DNA from: Synechococcales cyanobacterium bin31.maxbin.ball.101
GTDB lineage: Bacteria; Cyanobacteriota; Cyanobacteriia; Leptolyngbyales; Leptolyngbyaceae
NCBI GenBank assembly: GCA_013298165.1
Contig: JAAFJU010000017.1
Coordinates: forward strand, 1 to 54,951
DNA: 54,951 bases
Direction of reading: 5' to 3'
Shown: one piece after another, positions 1 through 8,898 of the stretch
How positions within the stretch are numbered: position 1 is the first letter of the stretch
Layout of the letters: every line of letters starts with the position of its first letter
The notes under the pieces: generated by a model
What the model was told of the DNA's origin: nothing
Seen by the model: the letters and a program-made list of their open reading frames with translations, nothing else
Database searches by the model: none
Position numbers and translations under genes: made by a program

Positions 1-2382
1 GAAGGTGGTGAGGGCGATCGCGCTGAAATGCCAATAGACGACGGTGCGATCGCCGATCCAGTCTTGCATTTGGGGGTAGGTGGGGGTTTCGGGGCTGGGG
101 AGGAGCCATTGCAGGAGTCCGTTTTTGTCGGCTTCGGCGGTTTCGATCGCACGGATGGTTTCGCCTTGACGGAGGTGGAGATCGACGGTGAACTCGTTGA
201 AGTTGGGGAGTGTGCGGTGGAGTCGATCGCGTTGGGGTTGGCTTTTGGCTTGCGTGAGGATGCGATCGCGCAGTTCTCTGCCTTGGCGGAGGAGGGCAGT
301 GAGGGTTTCGTCGGGGGTGCCGAGGGCGAAGTGGCAGCGGACGAGGCGTTGGAGGGTTTGGAGGCGTTCTTCAGGGTGGTCGGCGATCGTGAGGACTTTT
401 TCAGAGGCTTCGTAGCAAGTGAGAGCTTCGCGCCATTTGGTTCTTGGGAATGTGCGATCGGCATATTTCCAATGGGCATCACCGAGCGATCGTTGGAGGA
501 TACCATGACCTAGAGCATGACTGTCGGCAGGGCAGTGGATTAAGCCGACGGTGAGGCTGGCGACTTGTCCGTCGTAGCCCCGTTGTCTAAGTTCGGGATA
601 TTTGAGATGTAAGTTCGCAAGGCGTTGATTAAAAATGAAGGGTAAAGCATAAGGCTTGCTGGAGCGAGAATTGGCAACAGCCACACTACGAGTAACCCAA
701 GCTTGGTGAGAATCAGGCTTGAATTCTATCGCTTTATCACAGGAAACGAGTGCTTCCTCATAACGTCCTAAACCATTTAGTGAGTTTCCACGGTTATTCC
801 AAGCTTTATGATAGTCAGATTTGAATTCAATTACTTTATCCAAGGATGTGATCGCCTTTTCGTTTCGTCCTAATAGAAGCATCGAAGTCCCACGGGCATA
901 CCAAGCTTCATATAAGTCGGGTTTGATTTCGAGAGCTTTATCGAAGGATGTGATTGCCTCTTCGTTTCGGCCTAAATCAGACAGCGAAACACCACGGGCA
1001 TACCAAGCTTCATATAAGTCGGGTTTGATTTCGAGAGCTTTATCGAAGGATGTGATTGCCTCTTCGTTTCGGCCTAAATCAGACAGCGAAACACCACGGG
1101 CATACCAAGCTTTATATAAGTCGGATTTGATTTCGAGAGCTTCATCGAAGGACGTGATTGCCTCTTCGTTTCGGCCTAAATCAGACAGCGAAACACTACG
1201 ACCATACCAAGCTTCATATAAGTCGGGTTTGATTTCGAGAGCTTTGTCGAAGGATGCGATCGACTCCTTATGTCGTCCTAATTCTTTCAGAAGAATTCCA
1301 CAGTTAGACCAAGCCTTGTGGTTGTCGGGGTTGAGTTCGATCGCTTTTTCGTAAGACTCGATCGCCTCTTCTTTTCCTCCTACATCAGATAGCGAATTCC
1401 CACGGTTCAACCAAGCTTCCTGCTCATCGGGGTTGATTTTGATTGCCCTATCATAGTGAGCGATAGCTTCCTTGTGCCGGCCTGAATTATTTAGTAAATT
1501 ACCATAATTAAACCAAGCCAGGTAATCATTAGGATTGAGTTTAATTGCTTCTTTGTATGAACCGATCGCCTCCTCATACCGCCCTAAAGCATCTAGTGAA
1601 ATGCCACGGCTCACCCAAATAGCGTGGTCATCAGATTTAATCTCGATCGCTCTATCGAAAGATATGACAGCTTCCTCATATCGACCTAAAGCATTTAACG
1701 GAACTCCTCGACAATACCAAGCTGGGTATGCACTGGGATTAATTTCAATCGCTTGATTGAATGATGCGACCGCCTCTTCATGTCTACTTGATTCAGATAG
1801 AATAATACCAAGACTAGTGAATACTTCGTGGTCGCCAAGGTTGATTTCGATCATTTTTTTGTAAGAGGCGATCGATTCTTGGTGTCGGCCTAATTTAAAT
1901 AGTAAATAGCCACGGTGATTCCAAACCTCAGGGTAGTTAACTTTAATCTGAATAGCTTTGTCATAGGACTCGACTGCCTCTTCGTATCGGCCTAATTCAG
2001 ACAGAGCATCGCCACGTCCAGCATAAGCTTCATGGTCATGCGGGTTAATTTCGATCACCTTTTCCCAATCTTGACTCGCGCCCAACATATCCCCTTGTCT
2101 AGCCTTCTGCAGTCCAGAGTTAAACAATTTCTCTGCTAACTCGGCTTTCCAATCGATCAGACTTTTAACCACCCGATCGCCCCCTTCCGCCACCTCCATT
2201 GGCTGAACGATCGCCCTCGCCCCCCGTGTTGCCTTCTCCGTCAAAATCTGTTCCTTCAACGCCCAAGCATCCGCCGTACTCTCCACCTGCAACGCCCGAT
2301 CAATAGAATCCAACGCCGCATCCAGATCTCCCACTTGGAACTGCGATCTCGCCATCGCCAGCCAAACATTCACCACAGCCAT
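1..2382 (-). CDS. TPR-CHAT protein, C-terminus beyond the window
   Basis: Reading the minus strand from the ATG at 2382 gives an open frame of 794 codons that runs off the left edge. Residues about 105-565 are thirteen or more 34-residue TPR units of the form AWYARGVSLSDLGRNEEAI, preceded by an alpha-helical leader with no signal peptide. After the TPRs comes a helical linker (LRQGETIRAIETAEADKN), and the last visible residues, VVYWHFSAIALTTF, resemble the entry into the CHAT domain of cyanobacterial TPR-CHAT proteins. CHAT is a caspase-like His/Cys peptidase fold, so the catalytic part should lie beyond base 1. TPR units 10 and 11 are encoded by two identical 102-base stretches. The protein is probably a cytoplasmic sensor protease; its target is unknown. 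Confidence 0.85.
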   Translation of the reverse strand, partial: MAVVNVWLAMARSQFQVGDLDAALDSIDRALQVESTADAWALKEQILTEKATRGARAIVQPMEVAEGGDRVVKSLIDWKAELAEKLFNSGLQKARQGDMLGASQDWEKVIEINPHDHEAYAGRGDALSELGRYEEAVESYDKAIQIKVNYPEVWNHRGYLLFKLGRHQESIASYKKMIEINLGDHEVFTSLGIILSESSRHEEAVASFNQAIEINPSAYPAWYCRGVPLNALGRYEEAVISFDRAIEIKSDDHAIWVSRGISLDALGRYEEAIGSYKEAIKLNPNDYLAWFNYGNLLNNSGRHKEAIAHYDRAIKINPDEQEAWLNRGNSLSDVGGKEEAIESYEKAIELNPDNHKAWSNCGILLKELGRHKESIASFDKALEIKPDLYEAWYGRSVSLSDLGRNEEAITSFDEALEIKSDLYKAWYARGVSLSDLGRNEEAITSFDKALEIKPDLYEAWYARGVSLSDLGRNEEAITSFDKALEIKPDLYEAWYARGTSMLLLGRNEKAITSLDKVIEFKSDYHKAWNNRGNSLNGLGRYEEALVSCDKAIEFKPDSHQAWVTRSVAVANSRSSKPYALPFIFNQRLANLHLKYPELRQRGYDGQVASLTVGLIHCPADSHALGHGILQRSLGDAHWKYADRTFPRTKWREALTCYEASEKVLTIADHPEERLQTLQRLVRCHFALGTPDETLTALLRQGRELRDRILTQAKSQPQRDRLHRTLPNFNEFTVDLHLRQGETIRAIETAEADKNGLLQWLLPSPETPTYPQMQDWIGDRTVVYWHFSAIALTTF
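901..1104. repeat. Two identical 102-base tandem repeats inside the TPR gene
   Basis: Positions 901-1002 and 1003-1104 read the same base for base. The flanking units (799-900 and 1105-1206) are similar but diverged. The period of 102 bases is exactly one 34-residue TPR, so copy number can change without breaking the frame. Confidence 0.9.
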
Positions 2383-2576
2383 CGGGATTCCTCAACCGCT
2401 ATATCGTCTTATTCCATTAATCACTATAAAATTCGCAGAATCCGCAAATTTTCTGTGAAGATAGATAAAGGAATTGAGGATGTTAGATTCGTTGGTCTCC
2501 GACCGACCTTTGGTCATCGCGGAGTTTTTCGATGGATTCGATCGAAGCATCGCTGATTCAATACGATCGCCCAATC

Positions 2577-3452
2577 TTAGCCGAGCCAAGCTTCAAGCGC
2601 TGCCAATCCACTAAAGTCCAAAAGATCCTCACTCAATTGTTCTAATTGCGTTAATGACAATGCTTCGACCTGCGATCGAACCGCTGGAGGCAGATCCCCA
2701 CAACGCCGATTTAAGAGACGTAGGACCATCGCCCGCGCTTGCCCAAGTTTGCTACTGGCTTTAGTCGCCTCTTCCCAATCCAAAAATGCCTGTGGATAAG
2801 CCATTGTTACCTCTGGATTTAAAAATGCCTGTACTTCTTCCAGATCAATTCTAACTTTCCAAGCCGCAAATAGCCGCAAGATTCCATCCCGTCTTGGATG
2901 ATCGATCGGCAAGCGATACAACTCCGCGATCGCCTCCGCCTGCGTCTCACCCCGACCCAAAATCCTCAACCACAAAGTATTTGGAATCTTCGGCAACTGA
3001 TCGATCGCCACCAACATCGTCCGTTGCCCCGCACCCAGCGAATACAGTCCCGAAACACGGCGCGTCTTACGAGCTAGATAATCCTTCAACAGTGGCTTAC
3101 TGAGATGAGAAGCCAACACCCACAGCATCGGTTGTTCCGCTTCTGGATAAGGACCATCTCCCCGTTTTCTGCGTTCATCCTCCTTGATCCACAACCGTTT
3201 CAGTTGGCAAGTATCCAGATCATCACGGGTGGGAGGATTGCTATAGGGTTCAATTAATGCTGGACTCTTAGCAATTTCGCGTAACAGTCCCAGATCATCG
3301 ATCGCCGCCGTAATCGGCAAATTCGGCGTGAACAACACATCTACATATTTAGCTTCCCCAGGAATTTCGTATTGACGTTCTACCGCACCGATCGGTGTCA
3401 AAAAATCCTCCAAATATTGTTTCGCCAGTTGGTCAAAAGGATTTTGAGTCAT
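2577..3452 (-). CDS. PD-(D/E)XK-like protein with C-terminal DUF4351
   Basis: A 291-residue protein starting at an ATG. The N-terminus (FDQLAKQYLEDFLTPIG, then a VDVLF strand) looks like the degenerate endonuclease fold of cyanobacterial Rpn/DUF4351 relatives. The C-terminus, from about residue 235, is a DUF4351 helical module (RAMVLRLLNRRCGDLPP through LLDFSGLAALEAWL). Two distant relatives lie at 28126-29070 and 39621-40553. Members of this family are common in cyanobacteria in many copies. Related Rpn proteins cut DNA and raise RecA-independent recombination, but activity of this one is unproven. It stands alone between the TPR-CHAT gene and the divergent dus gene. Confidence 0.7.
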   Translation of the reverse strand: MTQNPFDQLAKQYLEDFLTPIGAVERQYEIPGEAKYVDVLFTPNLPITAAIDDLGLLREIAKSPALIEPYSNPPTRDDLDTCQLKRLWIKEDERRKRGDGPYPEAEQPMLWVLASHLSKPLLKDYLARKTRRVSGLYSLGAGQRTMLVAIDQLPKIPNTLWLRILGRGETQAEAIAELYRLPIDHPRRDGILRLFAAWKVRIDLEEVQAFLNPEVTMAYPQAFLDWEEATKASSKLGQARAMVLRLLNRRCGDLPPAVRSQVEALSLTQLEQLSEDLLDFSGLAALEAWLG

Positions 3453-3646
3453 CGTTGATCCGCTCGTTCAGATGACACAGCTTAATGCAGAAAATTTGGA
3501 TTGGATCAACAATCTATTTTGCCGCATTCAGACTATCGATCGCGATCGCCCGGTCAAACGACTGCAACGTGATCGAATTTCTTTCGGGATTCGACGTCGT
3601 ACAGGCTATGATATGGAGCCATCGTCCAACGAAATCTCTCGCACTC

Positions 3647-4666
3647 ATGGCTGTCTTCCCGAAACTCAACACCTCCCATCAAAGTTTGACGATCGGTCAT
3701 GGACATCATGCTGTTACTTTGAATAGCCGTGTCTTGCAATCGCCCCTGTCTGGCGTCACAGATTTGGTGTTTCGGCGGTTGGTGCGACGGTATGCGCCGG
3801 AGTCGATGATGTATACGGAAATGGTGCAGGCATCGAGTTTGCAGCATTTAAAGGAAACGCCGATCATTATGGAAATTGATCCTGATGAGCGGCCTATTAG
3901 TATTCAATTGTTTGACTGTCGGCCTGATTTTCTGGCGTCTGCGGCGGTGAAAGCTGTGGAACAGGGGGCAGATACGATCGATATCAATATGGGTTGCCCC
4001 GTGAACAAAATTACGAAAAATGGGGGTGGATCTTCTTTACTCCGACAGCCCGAGTTGGCGGCGCAGATTGTTCGGGACGTGGTGAATGCTGTTGATGTTC
4101 CTGTTACTGTTAAGACTCGTATTGGTTGGGATGAGGGTGAAATTAATATTTTAGAATTTTCAAAACAGTTGCAGGATGCGGGGGCGGCGATGATTACTGT
4201 TCATGCCAGGACCCGCGCTCAGGCGTATAATGGGCCTGCGGATTGGGATTGGATTCGTAGAGTTAAGGATCAGTTGGAGATTCCGGTGATTGCGAATGGG
4301 GATATTGATTCGGTGGAGTCTGCTGTGCGGTGTTTAGAATTGACGGGGGCGGATGGGGTGATGTGTTCGCGGGGGACGCTGGGCTATCCTTTTTTAGTGG
4401 GAGAGGTGGATTACTATTTGAAACATGGGGTTGAAAAAGTAAAGCCGACGATCGCCCAAATTCTTCAATGTGCATCAGAACATTTAGAAATGCTGGCGGC
4501 TTACAAAGGCGATCGAGGGATTTATCAATCCCGCAAACATATGACTTGGTATTGCAAGGGTTTTCCCGGTGCTCACGAACTTCGATCGCAATTGAGCCAA
4601 ATTCGATCGGTTCAGGAAGGTCAAGATTTACTGAAAGGTGCGATCGAAACGCTGACAATTGCTTGA
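3647..4666 (+). CDS. dus: tRNA-dihydrouridine synthase
   Basis: An FMN- and NADPH-dependent enzyme that reduces uridine in the tRNA D-loop, 339 residues. The FMN-barrel start is visible as SPLSGVTDLVFRRLVRRY. INMGCPVNKITKNGGGSSLL holds the proton-donating Cys, near residue 117, and VKTRIGWD holds the conserved Lys. ARTRAQAYNGPADWDWI and ANGDI follow in the order typical of the DusB-like group. I chose the ATG at 3647 because everything upstream in the frame is unlike the family and the length is then normal. The gene ends 50 bases before obgE and its tail overlaps the predicted obgE promoter. Confidence 0.93.
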   Translation: MAVFPKLNTSHQSLTIGHGHHAVTLNSRVLQSPLSGVTDLVFRRLVRRYAPESMMYTEMVQASSLQHLKETPIIMEIDPDERPISIQLFDCRPDFLASAAVKAVEQGADTIDINMGCPVNKITKNGGGSSLLRQPELAAQIVRDVVNAVDVPVTVKTRIGWDEGEINILEFSKQLQDAGAAMITVHARTRAQAYNGPADWDWIRRVKDQLEIPVIANGDIDSVESAVRCLELTGADGVMCSRGTLGYPFLVGEVDYYLKHGVEKVKPTIAQILQCASEHLEMLAAYKGDRGIYQSRKHMTWYCKGFPGAHELRSQLSQIRSVQEGQDLLKGAIETLTIA

Positions 4667-4687
4667 TTTGACCATTTACCCTATAAT
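4659..4687 (+). promoter_or_regulatory. Candidate sigma-70-type promoter for obgE
   Basis: A TTGCTT -35-like box (4659-4664) is followed by a 17-base gap and a perfect TATAAT (4682-4687), 29 bases before the obgE ATG. The -35 box lies inside the end of dus. Confidence 0.5.
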
Positions 4688-4716
4688 ATTGAACCTAATT
4701 CTTTCCGACAGGCATC

Positions 4717-5781
4717 ATGCAATTCATCGACCAGGCTGAAATCGAAGTCATCGCAGGCAACGGCGGCGATGGCATGGTGTCCTTTCGCCGCGAAAAATAT
4801 GTTCCCGCAGGCGGACCCAATGGTGGTAATGGCGGCTGGGGCGGTGATGTCATCCTCAAAGCCAACCCCAACCTCCAAACCCTCCTCGATTTTCGTTACC
4901 AGCGCATTATTAAAGGTGAAGATGGTACCAAAGGCGGGATCAAAGACATGACCGGGCCATCCGGCGACGATCGCACCATTGAAGTCCCCTGCGGCACGAT
5001 GATTTTCGACGCGGATACGGGAGAGCTGATCGGCGACCTGACGGAGCCAGATGAAACGCTCCTCGTCGTCAAAGGCGGCAAAGGCGGACTGGGGAATGCC
5101 GCCTTCCTGACCAATAGCAATCGAGCGCCCGAACGATCGCAGCCTGGACAAGAAGGCGAACAGCGAAAACTCCGCCTCGAACTCAAGCTCCTCGCCGAAG
5201 TCGGCATCATCGGACTTCCCAATGCAGGCAAGTCTACCCTCATCTCTGCCCTCTCCTCCGCAAGACCCAAAGTCGCCGACTACCCCTTCACTACCCTCGT
5301 CCCCAACCTCGGCGTCGTCCGTAAACCTTCCGGTGACGGCACGGTCTTCGCGGACATCCCCGGACTCGTGGAAGGCGCACACATGGGCATCGGACTGGGC
5401 CATGACTTCCTGCGTCACGTCGAACGTACTCGCGTCCTGCTGCACCTTGTAGACATCACCAGCGAAGACCCGATCGCCGCCTACATCACCATCCAAAACG
5501 AACTCAAAGCCTATCGTCCCGAACTCGCCGAACGTCCTCAAATCGTGGCGTTCAACAAGCTCGATGCCCTGGATCCCGAAGATCCGCTGATCGCGGAACT
5601 CACGGCTCAACTCGAAGCCGAAAGCAATAGCTCAATTTTCCTGATTTCGGGCGTCAGTCGGCAGGGATTGGATAAACTGATGAAAAAGGTATGGGCTGTA
5701 CTGGACTTTGACAATGAAAATGCGTTAGATGACTATGGGATTCCCTTGAACCACGAGCGAGCTACCCGAGTCAGCGCTTAA
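4717..5781 (+). CDS. obgE: GTPase ObgE/CgtA
   Basis: Essential ribosome-associated GTPase of the Obg family (50S maturation, stress response), 354 residues. Residues 1-158 form the glycine-rich Obg fold (GGNGGWGGDV, KGGKGGLGNA). The G domain follows: the P-loop GLPNAGKS at residues 166-173, the G3 motif DIPGLVEGA, the G4 motif NKLD, and the switch region DYPFTTLVPNLGV. There is no long C-terminal OCT domain; the tail of about 25 residues is short, as is usual in cyanobacteria. The reading frame and start (MQFIDQAEIEV) are standard for the family. Confidence 0.97.
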   Translation: MQFIDQAEIEVIAGNGGDGMVSFRREKYVPAGGPNGGNGGWGGDVILKANPNLQTLLDFRYQRIIKGEDGTKGGIKDMTGPSGDDRTIEVPCGTMIFDADTGELIGDLTEPDETLLVVKGGKGGLGNAAFLTNSNRAPERSQPGQEGEQRKLRLELKLLAEVGIIGLPNAGKSTLISALSSARPKVADYPFTTLVPNLGVVRKPSGDGTVFADIPGLVEGAHMGIGLGHDFLRHVERTRVLLHLVDITSEDPIAAYITIQNELKAYRPELAERPQIVAFNKLDALDPEDPLIAELTAQLEAESNSSIFLISGVSRQGLDKLMKKVWAVLDFDNENALDDYGIPLNHERATRVSA

Positions 5782-5810
5782 ATTCAGATTGTTCTGTATT
5801 CACGAATGCT

Positions 5811-6269
5811 ATGAAACCTAATCTTCGTCCTGTTTCAATTTACAATTTTACAGCGTTGTTGGTGTTGTATGTCATTGTGAGTGCGATCGTTCATCTGACC
5901 AGTAGCAATAGTAATTCAAACTTTTTATCCTACGTATTCCTCATCGCTCCCATCCAACTCATCTTTTGTGTTGTCTTTGTGATCGCCTGTATCTCTACCT
6001 CACCGAATAAAGGCAGCGTCTACTATTCACCCAAAGCCCTAGGCGCAGTCTTCATTGCCCAAGCAGGGGTCCTGCTGATGGCCCCCGCTGACTGCGTTAC
6101 CGTCTCGAAAATAGGTCAGGTCTGTACTTCGATGATCGCTACGATCGTCAAGGTCAAGCCCCCTGCTTTTATAAGATTAGACTACGTTTTTTATGCGTTC
6201 ATCGTGGCCTATTTGGTTGCCATGATTGCCTTCTTTAAAGACGCTCAAATTCGTAAATCTGCAGTGTGA
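5811..6269 (+). CDS. Small multi-spanning membrane protein, unknown function
   Basis: A 152-residue protein with about four hydrophobic segments, near residues 12-30, 40-62, 76-92 and 125-142. The short loop after the third segment has two Cys residues (DCVTVSKIGQVCTS). I do not recognise the family and see no catalytic motif. It begins 29 bases after obgE on the same strand and may be co-transcribed with it. Its stop codon abuts the stop of the convergent beta-lactamase-fold gene. Confidence 0.65.
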   Translation: MKPNLRPVSIYNFTALLVLYVIVSAIVHLTSSNSNSNFLSYVFLIAPIQLIFCVVFVIACISTSPNKGSVYYSPKALGAVFIAQAGVLLMAPADCVTVSKIGQVCTSMIATIVKVKPPAFIRLDYVFYAFIVAYLVAMIAFFKDAQIRKSAV

Positions 6270-7724
6270 TTACGGTTGAGCAATCTTCGATCGGCCTAGG
6301 GATTCGTCTTTGGGCTTGTTTTTGTCGTTTTTATCTAGGGATGGGGCGCTGACGGCGGCGGTTTGTTGATTGAAGGTTTGGTAGCTGAGCTTTGAGATTT
6401 GTTGAATTAGTAAATCCGCCCGCTCGTCATCACGGGGACGTTTCACTAAGACTGCCGCCACATAGCGCCGTCCTGATGCCGTATCCACTAAGCCGACATC
6501 TGCCAGTAATGTGCCGATCGTCCCGGTTTTGTGGGCGATCGTGGCCCCTTCACCTAAGCCTTTTGGCAGCAGACTATTGTTCTCAACGCGGCGCATAATA
6601 TCCAGGACCCGATCGCGAGATTTAATCGACATCAGCTTGCCCCGACTCAACTGGCTCAGCATCGTCGCCATATCCTTCGCACTCGTCGTATTCGTTCCTT
6701 GCAGATCCGGCAACGCATTCCGCACCATCGTCCCCGTCAATCCCCAGGACTGAAAGCGTTGATTGAGTGCATCGGGTCCACCGAGCAAATCTATCACCAT
6801 ATTGGTCGCGGTGTTATCGCTGACGGTGATCATATCTGTGACGGTTTTGATCGCGGTAAACTTACTGCCGACGGGCTGGTACTGCATTTCTCCAGCTTCT
6901 GTTGCGATCAGATCTTTGCGCATGGCGATCGGCTGATCCAACTGAATCTTGCCCTGGTCTACATCCTGAAAGAAGGCAATGAGTAGGGGCAGTTTAATTG
7001 TGCTGGCCGCAGGCATCACTTCTGACATGCCCATATCGACGTAGGCGTGACTATCCAAGTCGATTAGTAAGACGCTGGGAGAGAGTTTTGCGTTTTGGGC
7101 GATGAGGGTTTGGATTTGGGCTTTGAGGGGGGCGAGTTCTTGACCAAAAACGAGGGCGGCTTGTTCTTCGGGGGCGGGGGAAGCTTCAACGGTGGAATTG
7201 GCACCCGCTGTCAAGCGCGTCGTGGGATCCCACATGGACAGGACCGTTCCCGAGATCACGCCTAGGCCAACGCCGAGGATGAGTAACCGAAAGGCATACA
7301 GCAGCATGGCCTGGGGACGGTTGCGGGGTCGGGGGAGGTTGATGGGGTTGTCGGGGGGAGAGAAGAGGGCGTGCTTTCGCGGGGCGCGGTCTTGGCGCTT
7401 GGAGCGGAGTTCTTCGAGTTTCGATCGCTGGGGTTTGCGGGGGAATTCGACGACTTGGGTGGGGGGACGTGAGGGAGCGGGCGGGGCAGGGCGCTTTTTG
7501 CCGAGCTTGGGGAGGAAGCCGAGGAAGTTGGGTTTTGCTTCGGTGCGGGCGGCGCGGCGCGATCGGCGATCGAGGCGGGTGACACGGGGATCAGGTTTTG
7601 CCATGGGTCTAGGTCCACTTTTTGGGGTGGGATCGGGCTTAGGTTGCCCCTTGGGCCGCCCTTGTGCTGCGCGGCGGCGTCCTAAAGGAAACTGAGATGA
7701 ATCACCCGATTTTTTCATGGTCAT
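6270..7724 (-). CDS. Membrane-anchored class A beta-lactamase-fold serine hydrolase
   Basis: A 484-residue protein in three parts. Residues 1-139 are a basic, proline-rich, probably disordered cytoplasmic tail. Residues about 141-163 are one membrane helix (LLILGVGLGVISGTVLSMW). The rest is a periplasmic beta-lactamase2 domain. The penicilloyl-transferase motifs are all present: S-T-I-K with nucleophile Ser241, S-D-N at 302-304, and K-T-G at 399-401. The omega-loop E-x-E-L-N of true class A lactamases is not seen; the region reads ALPDLQGTNTTSAKDM. It could therefore be a peptidoglycan DD-peptidase-like enzyme or a non-hydrolysing binder rather than a resistance enzyme. The ATG two codons further in is an equally good start. 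Confidence 0.85.
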   Translation of the reverse strand: MTMKKSGDSSQFPLGRRRAAQGRPKGQPKPDPTPKSGPRPMAKPDPRVTRLDRRSRRAARTEAKPNFLGFLPKLGKKRPAPPAPSRPPTQVVEFPRKPQRSKLEELRSKRQDRAPRKHALFSPPDNPINLPRPRNRPQAMLLYAFRLLILGVGLGVISGTVLSMWDPTTRLTAGANSTVEASPAPEEQAALVFGQELAPLKAQIQTLIAQNAKLSPSVLLIDLDSHAYVDMGMSEVMPAASTIKLPLLIAFFQDVDQGKIQLDQPIAMRKDLIATEAGEMQYQPVGSKFTAIKTVTDMITVSDNTATNMVIDLLGGPDALNQRFQSWGLTGTMVRNALPDLQGTNTTSAKDMATMLSQLSRGKLMSIKSRDRVLDIMRRVENNSLLPKGLGEGATIAHKTGTIGTLLADVGLVDTASGRRYVAAVLVKRPRDDERADLLIQQISKLSYQTFNQQTAAVSAPSLDKNDKNKPKDESLGRSKIAQP

Positions 7725-7904
7725 ACCCGTATTGAACTGCCCTGAGTGTAAGCGTCGATCTTAAAAAGCTCTTTTAATAAAGCATGGCTTTGGTTAAAAG
7801 GAATTCTATCTTAAAGGACTTTTTCGCGACGGGTTATTTTTCGAGTTCAGGGTTTTGCATCGATGGACACTTGACTGTACAAAAGATCTGATGGTCATGG
7901 GCAT
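7725..7904. other. Intergenic gap between two minus-strand genes
   Basis: I see no gene here. The stretch is fairly AT-rich and must hold the promoter of the beta-lactamase-fold gene and the end of the methyltransferase transcript, but I cannot pick out a confident hairpin or promoter box. Confidence 0.5.
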
Positions 7905-8726
7905 TTATCTTGTTTTGGGCAAAATCTCAGTAGGTTCACCTTTGACAAGTGGCTCTGGCACTTGCCCGATCGCCCACTTAGCCTGTCGCAAAATCCCCAG
8001 CAGCATGGTCATCTCGTGATGGCTGGGCACGGCCCGATCGAGCAACAACCGAAACTTGTTCATCCGACTTTCGGCGGTGTGGTCGTGGAGGTAGCCGATC
8101 GTCAGCAAGAGTTCTTCAAGCCCTGTATAAAATGCGTTTGTCAACTGAAACGGGGCAGGGTCGATCGCGGCTTCGGTGTCCAATCGAGGGGCCGCTTCAA
8201 GCTGTTGAGAGAGTTCGTAACAGCAAATGCCGACGGCTTGGGCGAGGTTGAGTGAGGGATAGTCAGGACTGGACGGGATGGTGATACAGCGCTGAGCGTA
8301 CTTCAGTTCTGCATTGCTCAAGCCGTGATCTTCGGGGCCAAAGACGATCGCACTTTGAATTTGGTTGGAATCCGGATTAGCCCCCCAATTCTGGGGGTTC
8401 TGAGTGTTTTGAGGAACATCTGGCGACAGGAGCCAGGGCGTGACCGATCGCAGTGATTCTGCTTGTACGTCTTCGCGGCCTACGGTGGCGGCTATGCGAT
8501 GACAGCCTATTAGCGCTGAGGGGAGGTCTGGGACGACGATCGCGGTTTCTAAAAGCGATTTTGCATGAACGGCCATATGCATCGCTTCGTCGGAGAGCCG
8601 ATCGCATTGCGGGTTGACTAGCACGAGTCGATCGAGACCAAAGTTCTTCATTACGCGCGCGATACTCCCTAGGTTTCGCGCTCCCGCAGGATCCACCAGC
8701 ACAATTCGCACAGCCTCTAATCCCAC
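7905..8726 (-). CDS. TrmJ-like SpoU-family RNA 2'-O-methyltransferase
   Basis: A 273-residue SAM-dependent SPOUT methyltransferase. The N-terminus has the SpoU signature PAGARNLGSIARVMKNFG. The C-terminal knot is shown by AIVFGPEDHGLSNAEL and IPSSPDYPSLNLAQAVGICC. The usual substrate of this group is position 32 of tRNA (TrmJ), but the exact site cannot be read from sequence. The start is GTG. Between the N-terminal half and the knot lies an insert rich in Asn, Pro and Gln (QNTQNPQNWGANPDSNQ), encoded by a dispersed palindromic repeat. A helical tail of about 100 residues follows the knot, as in TrmJ. Confidence 0.9.
   Translation of the reverse strand: MGLEAVRIVLVDPAGARNLGSIARVMKNFGLDRLVLVNPQCDRLSDEAMHMAVHAKSLLETAIVVPDLPSALIGCHRIAATVGREDVQAESLRSVTPWLLSPDVPQNTQNPQNWGANPDSNQIQSAIVFGPEDHGLSNAELKYAQRCITIPSSPDYPSLNLAQAVGICCYELSQQLEAAPRLDTEAAIDPAPFQLTNAFYTGLEELLLTIGYLHDHTAESRMNKFRLLLDRAVPSHHEMTMLLGILRQAKWAIGQVPEPLVKGEPTEILPKTR
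8382..8397. repeat. Dispersed palindromic repeat inside the methyltransferase gene
   Basis: CCCCCAATTCTGGGGG, a six-base stem with a four-base loop, is the reverse complement of the core at 50007-50022. It is read in frame as part of a low-complexity Pro/Asn insert in the enzyme. Confidence 0.7.
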
Positions 8727-8898
8727 AATTCCCGCCCCGTGACTCTTTGTTCTCCGATCGAGTTTATTGCATAATCTGGCTCAACATGAAAAGCGATCAC
8801 AGAACTCATCCAGTCTGCGTAGGATGTTGTCTGGACAGAATAGCCAGATTACGGTAGGTCGATTATGATTAGAGCGTGAATGCAGCGGTGAACTGTTT

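Noticed and set aside
28-513. Plus-strand open frame of 161 codons
   Set aside because: It is the mirror of the TPR-CHAT gene on the minus strand, which has the better protein signal.
821-1354. Plus-strand frame with repeated SKDVIASSFRP units, and a CRISPR-like look of the 102-base repeats
   Set aside because: The period is 102 bases with no spacers, and the minus strand reads TPRs. It is not a CRISPR array.
3485-3646. Longer N-terminus for the dihydrouridine synthase
   Set aside because: The added residues are unlike the family; the start at 3647 gives normal length.
4663-4668. TTGATT as -35 of obgE
   Set aside because: The distance to TATAAT is only 13 bases; TTGCTT at 4659 gives 17.
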